11,111 nt of DNA from Chitinophagaceae bacterium (lineage in GTDB: Bacteria > Bacteroidota > Bacteroidia > Chitinophagales > Chitinophagaceae). The notes beneath the pieces were generated by a model, which worked only from the letters and a program-made list of their open reading frames with translations, ran no database searches and was not told where the DNA came from. Location of the stretch: the NCBI GenBank assembly GCA_947463105.1, contig CANHSD010000085.1:1-11111 (forward strand), in the 5' to 3' direction. Shown here in pieces: positions 7,089-11,111 of the stretch; position 1 is the stretch's first letter, and every line of letters begins with the position of its first letter. Position numbers and translations under genes: made by a program.

Positions 7089-7134
7089 CAGCACTGATGC
7101 AGGTATATTTCCCAAGTGCTGACCGGTTGCATCA
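7089..7134 (-). repeat. Interleaved inverted repeats in the pabB leader
   Basis: Two 7-bp complementary pairs interlock in the 93-nt gap before pabB. CAGCACT (7089-7095) pairs with AGTGCTG (7115-7121), and TGATGCA (7095-7101) pairs with TGCATCA (7128-7134). The order a-b-a'-b' allows either two alternative hairpins or an H-type pseudoknot in the pabB leader RNA. No T run follows, so it is not a standard terminator. The role is unknown. Confidence 0.4.
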
Positions 7135-7144
7135 TACCATAAAT

Positions 7145-8254
7145 CTATAGTATTTTTTTAACTGCGAAGGACAGAAACTTCTCAGGATTGGCGATTGATT
7201 CAGCAGAAGAACCGGAAAATTCCGAAAGGGCAACAAACCTGTCCACCCCCAATGCATTGAGGTCCTTGATGTTCATTGCTGTTTCACCGCAGATGGCATA
7301 GAGCTTTGTACCATGCTTTCTGGCCTGATCCACCAGCTTTCCAATCACCTTGCCCTGAAAGGATTGTTCATCCAGCCTTCCTTCCCCCGTGATGATGATG
7401 TCTGCTGCGGCTATTTTATCATCCAGTGAGACAGATTCTATCAGATAATCAATCCCCGGCACCAACCTTGCACCAAGAAAAACATCGCAACCGCCACCCA
7501 TTCCGCCAGCAGCACCAGCACCAGGAGCTACTTCAACAGACCTGCCGAAATACTTCATGAAAACAGCATCAAGGCTTTTCAACCCTTCGTCTAATTCATC
7601 GACCTGTGCTGCATTTGCCCCTTTTTGCGGCGCGTACACATGTGCTGCACCATCGAGCCCAAAAAAGGGATTGTTAACATCATAGGCCACAGTAAAATGA
7701 ATGTCTTCCAGGAGGTCCGTTTCTGGCATGACAATTTCAGTGATGGAAGAAAGGTTCTCTCCACAGGGTTCCAGGGGGTCCCCGTTCTTGTCGAGGAATA
7801 TATAACCCAATGCATCCGCCATGCCGATTCCGCCATCATTGGTAGCGCTTCCTCCGATACCCAAATAAATTTCTTTGGCCCCTCTTTTGATGGCATCCAG
7901 GATCACCAAACCTGTACCGTAGCTGGACGTCTTCATTGGATTCCGCTCATTGTCAGCAAGCAATGCCAGCCCGCTTGCTGCTGCCATTTCAATATAAGCA
8001 GCGGATCCATCCTGTGAAATTTGGTAACTGGCTTTTATCTGTCTCATCAATGGATCAACAGTCAATGCCTGCGCATCCTTGGTGCCAAAATAATGTTTGA
8101 TGATGGAGGAATATCCGTCACCTCCGTCGGCCATGGGATAGGATTCCACTTCGGCATCAGGATATGACGCGGCAATCTCTTTTTGTATCAGCTTGCACAA
8201 TGTGATGGAATCTATGCTGCCTTTGAATTTGTCTGGAGCAAGGAGGATCTTCAT
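7145..8254 (-). CDS. Glycerate kinase (GarK/GlxK family)
   Basis: This 369-residue enzyme phosphorylates D-glycerate with ATP; in much of this family the product is 2-phosphoglycerate. Family landmarks are all present: APDKFKGS (6-13), MADGGDG (41-47), GIGGSATNDGGIG (132-144), YDVNNPFFG (191-199), the glycine-rich GAGAAGGMGGG (245-255) and GEGRLDEQS (290-298). The length is typical (about 370-380). It is cytoplasmic, with no signal or membrane segment. It lies downstream of enolase on the same strand but beyond a strong terminator, so it probably has its own promoter, which I could not identify. 2-Phosphoglycerate is the enolase substrate, so the two genes sit on consecutive metabolic steps. 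No tartronate semialdehyde reductase or glyoxylate carboligase gene is visible here to name the glycerate source. Confidence 0.93.
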   Translation of the reverse strand: MKILLAPDKFKGSIDSITLCKLIQKEIAASYPDAEVESYPMADGGDGYSSIIKHYFGTKDAQALTVDPLMRQIKASYQISQDGSAAYIEMAAASGLALLADNERNPMKTSSYGTGLVILDAIKRGAKEIYLGIGGSATNDGGIGMADALGYIFLDKNGDPLEPCGENLSSITEIVMPETDLLEDIHFTVAYDVNNPFFGLDGAAHVYAPQKGANAAQVDELDEGLKSLDAVFMKYFGRSVEVAPGAGAAGGMGGGCDVFLGARLVPGIDYLIESVSLDDKIAAADIIITGEGRLDEQSFQGKVIGKLVDQARKHGTKLYAICGETAMNIKDLNALGVDRFVALSEFSGSSAESIANPEKFLSFAVKKIL

Positions 8255-8263
8255 TTGAAATCG

Positions 8264-8296
8264 TTGAAGGGGTTAAAGGGGTTGAAGTAATTCAAC
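8264..8296 (-). repeat. Tandem 9-mers and palindrome in the glycerate kinase leader
   Basis: On the + strand, TTGAAGGGG (8264-8272), TTAAAGGGG (8273-8281) and TTGAAG (8282-8287) form about 2.7 copies of a 9-nt unit. The last copy overlaps a perfect palindrome GTTGAA-GTAA-TTCAAC (8281-8296). The cluster lies 10-42 nt upstream of the glycerate kinase start. It could be a regulator-binding site or a small leader hairpin, or chance. Confidence 0.35.
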
Positions 8297-8333
8297 ATGA
8301 TATTACACCTTGTCGCAGCAACCAAAAAAGTGT

Positions 8334-8376
8334 TTAAAAAATAAGGGTTTAGGGATGTAAACAAACCCTAAACCCT
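8334..8376 (-). terminator. Intrinsic terminator of enolase
   Basis: On the minus strand, 21 nt after the enolase stop, a perfect 11-bp stem (AGGGTTTAGGG / CCCTAAACCCT, 11-nt loop) is followed by TATTTTTT. This is a clear factor-independent terminator and separates enolase from the glycerate kinase unit. On the + strand no T run follows. Confidence 0.85.
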
Positions 8377-8397
8377 CATGTGTTAACCTGTCAATCA

Positions 8398-9669
8398 TTA
8401 CATTTTTGGATAGACCGCGTTAACGCCCAATTCCTCTTCAATGCGGAGAAGCTGGTTGTATTTTGCCATGCGGTCTGTGCGTGATGCAGAACCGGTTTTG
8501 ATCTGTCCGCAATTCAGTGCCACAGCCAGGTCCGCAATGGTGGTATCTTCAGTTTCACCAGAGCGATGACTCATGATGGAAGTATAGCCATTGGTTTGTG
8601 CAAGTCTTACTGCATTGATGGTTTCTGTAACAGTTCCAATCTGGTTCACCTTTACAAGGATGCTGTTGGCAATACCCCTGTCGATTCCCTCTTGCAAGCG
8701 AACAACATTGGTTACAAAAAGATCATCACCCACCAGCTGGCACCTGTTGCCCACTGATTCGGTCAATTTCTTCCAGCCATCCCAATCGTCTTCGGCCATG
8801 CCATCTTCGATAGAGATGATGGGATATTTGTCTACCCACGCTGTCCAGTAAGCAACCATTTCATCGCTGCTGATCACTTTTCCTGAGCTCTTGTAAAATT
8901 TGTAGGTATTGTCGGCCTCGTTGTACATTTCGCTGGTGGCGGCGTCCATGGCAATGAAGATCTGCTCACCGGGCTTGTAACCTGCCGCTTCGATGGCTTG
9001 CAGTACAGTTTCAATCGCCTCTTCGTTGCTCTGGATATCTGGAGCAAATCCACCTTCATCCCCTACGTTGGTGCTGTAGCCTTTCTTCTTCAATACTGTT
9101 TTCAACTGGTGAAAAATCTCAACACCCCAACGAAGTCCTTCGCTGAATGTTGCTGCACCGGTTGGAACGATCATGAATTCCTGGAAATCAATTTTGTTGT
9201 CAGCATGTGCACCGCCGTTGAGAATGTTCATCAACGGAACAGGAAGCGTGATGGCATTTACACCACCAAGGTACCTGTAGAGGTTAAGGTTGCTGGCCTG
9301 TGCACCTGCCTTGGCAACTGCCATAGACACTGCAAGGGTGGCATTTGCACCCAGTTTGGCTTTGTTGGCAGTGCCATCCAGTTCAATGAGCATCCTGTCA
9401 ACCAGGGCTTGATCGGTAACCGGAACACCCAACAACTTAGGAGCAATGATATTGTTTACATTGTCAATTGCTTTCAAGACACCTTTCCCAACATAAACGG
9501 CCTTGTCGCCATCACGGAGCTCAACGGCTTCGTGTTTACCTGTAGAAGCTCCAGATGGAACAGCTGCACGGCCAATGAAACCGCTTTCGGTGATGACATC
9601 AACTTCTACTGTGGGATTACCACGACTGTCTAGGATTTGTCTGGCGTGAATGCTGGCAATTAAACTCAT
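8398..9669 (-). CDS. eno: Enolase (phosphopyruvate hydratase)
   Basis: This is a 423-residue glycolytic enzyme that interconverts 2-phosphoglycerate and phosphoenolpyruvate. The whole active site is visible: H155 in NGGAHADN, E164 in DFQEFMIVP, E205 in VGDEGGFAP, the Mg2+ ligands D242 (AMDAA), E288 (SIEDGM) and D315 (VGDDLF), the catalytic base K340 (LVKVNQIG), the SHRSGETED loop (367-375) and K391 (IKTGS). The length is normal for bacteria (about 420-435). The ATG at 9669 gives the standard MSLIASIHARQILDSRGNPT-type N-terminus. It lies 43 nt after the GldA-like ATPase gene and is closed by a strong terminator. No consensus promoter was found in the 43-nt gap, so it may be read from the upstream operon or from a promoter inside the ATPase gene. 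Confidence 0.98.
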   Translation of the reverse strand: MSLIASIHARQILDSRGNPTVEVDVITESGFIGRAAVPSGASTGKHEAVELRDGDKAVYVGKGVLKAIDNVNNIIAPKLLGVPVTDQALVDRMLIELDGTANKAKLGANATLAVSMAVAKAGAQASNLNLYRYLGGVNAITLPVPLMNILNGGAHADNKIDFQEFMIVPTGAATFSEGLRWGVEIFHQLKTVLKKKGYSTNVGDEGGFAPDIQSNEEAIETVLQAIEAAGYKPGEQIFIAMDAATSEMYNEADNTYKFYKSSGKVISSDEMVAYWTAWVDKYPIISIEDGMAEDDWDGWKKLTESVGNRCQLVGDDLFVTNVVRLQEGIDRGIANSILVKVNQIGTVTETINAVRLAQTNGYTSIMSHRSGETEDTTIADLAVALNCGQIKTGSASRTDRMAKYNQLLRIEEELGVNAVYPKM

Positions 9670-9712
9670 GATGATTTATTTTAAGGGTTGTTCTACTTGA
9701 ATTGGGAAACAA

Positions 9713-10624
9713 TCAAACGGCGACCCCGGTAAGGTCCCTGAAAATATCCTCCAGGCGCCGGGCTTGCGTGTGCAAAGAAACGATATTCAAATTATGTTGC
9801 AAAGCGAAAGCCATAAGTTCTTTGCTCAAAGCATCTGGATCAATGGTTTCAAGCTCCCATTCCATTGCGCCAAGTTGATGCACAGCCCTGATACCCGCAA
9901 TGGCAGAAAGGGCCGCTTTGGAAACTACTTCCCTGAACCCGACCCGAATGCATGAGGAAGACTGCTGTTTTTTAAGATTTTCAATGCTGTCATCTGCCAC
10001 GATTTTCCCTTTGTTGATGACAATCACCCTTTCACAAAGGGCCTCAACCTCCTGTAAAATATGGGTTGAGAAAAGAATGGTCTTGTTTTTCCCCAGGCCC
10101 CTGATCACTTCCCTGATTTCCACGATCTGGTTCGGATCAAGACCTGTGGTTGGCTCATCCAGGATCAGCACTTCCGGATCGTGCAAAAGCGCAGCAGCCA
10201 GTCCAACCCTTTGTTTATATCCCTTTGAAAGTTGTCCTATTTCCTTGTGTGCTTCCGGCGCTAACCCCGTGAGGAGGATCACGGCTTCAATCCTTTCCGC
10301 CGGAGCCTTTATCTTATGCAACCCAGCCATCATGCCCAGGTATTCCCGCACATACATTTCATGGTAAAGCGGGTTCAGCTCTGGCAGGTAGCCGATCTTT
10401 TTTTTGGTGGCGATGGCTTCGCCTTCAACAGGGATGCCGCAGACCTCTATGCGTCCATCATCAGGACGAAGAAAGCCCGTGATCATTTTCATGGTCGTGG
10501 ATTTCCCGGCTCCGTTGGGGCCTAAAAATCCAACAATCTCTCCGGTGCCCACTTCAAAACTGATATGGTCTACCGCTTTCTGATCGCCGTATTGCTTAAG
10601 GATATGATCAACTTTGATGGACAT
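9713..10624 (-). CDS. ABC transporter ATP-binding protein, GldA-like
   Basis: This is a 303-residue ATPase. It shows the Walker A motif GPNGAGKST (35-43), a Q-loop region near YLPELNPLY (79-87), the signature LSKGYKQR (132-139), Walker B VLILDEP (152-158), the D-loop GLDP (161-164) and the switch histidine H188. The N-terminal two thirds strongly resemble GldA, the gliding-associated ABC ATPase of Bacteroidota, and related ABC-2-type exporter ATPases. The C-terminal region (about 225-303) is a small accessory domain, and LSTQ-type secretion features are absent. No ABC permease (GldF/GldG type) is adjacent, so the partner membrane protein must be encoded elsewhere, and a gliding role is not proven. 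The start is 9 nt after the stop of the two-helix small protein, pointing to co-transcription with it. Confidence 0.85.
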   Translation of the reverse strand: MSIKVDHILKQYGDQKAVDHISFEVGTGEIVGFLGPNGAGKSTTMKMITGFLRPDDGRIEVCGIPVEGEAIATKKKIGYLPELNPLYHEMYVREYLGMMAGLHKIKAPAERIEAVILLTGLAPEAHKEIGQLSKGYKQRVGLAAALLHDPEVLILDEPTTGLDPNQIVEIREVIRGLGKNKTILFSTHILQEVEALCERVIVINKGKIVADDSIENLKKQQSSSCIRVGFREVVSKAALSAIAGIRAVHQLGAMEWELETIDPDALSKELMAFALQHNLNIVSLHTQARRLEDIFRDLTGVAV

Positions 10625-10633
10625 GCTTTTTGC

Positions 10634-10879
10634 TTAGTCTTCCACCTCATCGCTGGATGATGGCAAGTGGTCGTAAGCCCCTTTGAATGCCATCCAACCA
10701 AACATCACGAACCCGATCGCGATGGGCAAAAAGATGATGGCAAAGATACTCCATTGGATGATGGTATCGGTGGTTGGAACAAGCTTGATTTGATCAATGG
10801 ACGTTTTTAACAAAATGCTGTAAGAATAGATGGCCAGTGCGATCCAAACAAGGCCTAAATATTTTTTAATCGTGTTCAT
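10634..10879 (-). CDS. Small two-helix membrane protein next to MFS transporter (possibly DUF6814)
   Basis: This is an 81-residue protein with two predicted membrane helices, about residues 9-24 (VWIALAIYSYSILL region) and 42-66 (IQWSIFAIIFLPIAIGFVMFGWM region). A polar linker, SIDQIKLVPTTD, lies between them, and the tail ends in SSSDEVED. From memory it resembles the Bacteroidota family DUF6814, whose members often lie beside MFS transporters, but I cannot confirm that here. It begins 57 nt after the MFS stop and ends 9 nt before the ABC ATPase. Its position and its size suggest an accessory subunit of the transporter, by inference only. Confidence 0.7.
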   Translation of the reverse strand: MNTIKKYLGLVWIALAIYSYSILLKTSIDQIKLVPTTDTIIQWSIFAIIFLPIAIGFVMFGWMAFKGAYDHLPSSSDEVED

Positions 10880-10936
10880 TTTCTTGGTTTATGCGTTTAC
10901 AATATGAGACATTGGCCTGCAGGGCCGCTCACTACA

Positions 10937-11111
10937 TCAATCGTTGACTTCTGGATCTATTTTGTTGGACAGGTAGATGGTACCAATCACGAGGGAGACC
11001 ACAGCAATAGCAATGGGATACCACAAGCCAACCAATACGTCTCCAGCATAAAGAGTGCTCAACAAAACGGCAATAAAAGGAGTCATGCCCCCAAATACAC
11101 CATTCCCCAAA
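10937..11111 (-). CDS. MFS transporter C-terminus (partial, runs off the window)
   Basis: The last 57 codons and the TGA stop of a membrane protein are visible; the remainder lies beyond the window end. The residues include GNGVFGGMTPFIAVLLST, then LVGLWYPIAIAVVSLVIGTIYL and a polar tail SNKIDPEVND. This is the last two helices and tail of a major facilitator superfamily protein of the metabolite:H+ symporter (ProP-like) type, which commonly ends this way in Bacteroidota. The substrate cannot be told from this fragment. It is the first gene of the visible minus-strand operon, followed by the two-helix protein and the ABC ATPase. Confidence 0.72.
   Translation of the reverse strand, partial: LGNGVFGGMTPFIAVLLSTLYAGDVLVGLWYPIAIAVVSLVIGTIYLSNKIDPEVND

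Noticed and set aside
8344..8376. TTTAGGG/CCCTAAA units like plant telomere repeats
   Set aside because: Only one inverted pair exists, followed by a T run on the minus strand right after enolase: it is a terminator stem.
8998..9633. A 211-codon open frame antisense to enolase
   Set aside because: Enolase on the other strand is complete and unmistakable; the antisense product has biased, Cys-rich composition and no family resemblance.
1..11111. CRISPR array, IS element, phage genes or toxin-antitoxin pair
   Set aside because: No regularly spaced repeats, transposase or integrase motifs, or small paired ORFs of that kind were seen on either strand.

Overview
The window looks like a chromosomal segment from a Bacteroidota bacterium, probably near the Chitinophagaceae. 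The protein repertoire fits: a GldA-like ABC ATPase, a small two-helix protein next to a major facilitator transporter, and short split PabB/PabC proteins. Shine-Dalgarno sequences are nearly absent, and one promoter matches the Bacteroidota pattern TTTG-N19-TAnnTTTG exactly. No phage, transposon, CRISPR or plasmid genes are visible.

Left part (1-3083, + strand): four tightly packed genes. First comes the 3' part of a b561-like, histidine-rich membrane protein whose frame is open at the window edge. It is followed by a secreted YceI-like lipid-binding protein, an exported class V aminotransferase and an AlkD-type DNA glycosylase. The b561-like/YceI pair has the same order as the E. coli yceJ-yceI pair.

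Centre (about 3055-3296): the + and - strand gene blocks converge here, and a small minus-strand transcription unit lies between them. It has a perfect Bacteroidota promoter, a 71-nt tRNA-Cys-like gene and an intrinsic terminator that overlaps the 3' end of the glycosylase gene. The tRNA has an intact fold and the Cys discriminator U73, but its anticodon loop is CCACAAA (C33, anticodon ACA) instead of the expected CTGCAAA. This is the most unusual item in the window.

Right part (3297-11111, - strand): in transcription order the genes are an MFS transporter C-terminus (cut by the window edge), a two-helix small protein, a GldA-like ABC ATPase, enolase (closed by a strong terminator), a glycerate kinase, PabB, PabC and a secreted (alpha-galactosidase-like) glycoside hydrolase. 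Glycerate kinase and enolase act on neighbouring metabolites: 2-phosphoglycerate, the kinase product in much of this family, is the enolase substrate. PabB and PabC overlap by 17 nt and make p-aminobenzoate for folate. The pabBC segment looks richer in A+T than its neighbours. The leaders of glycerate kinase and pabB carry small repeat or inverted-repeat structures of unknown role.
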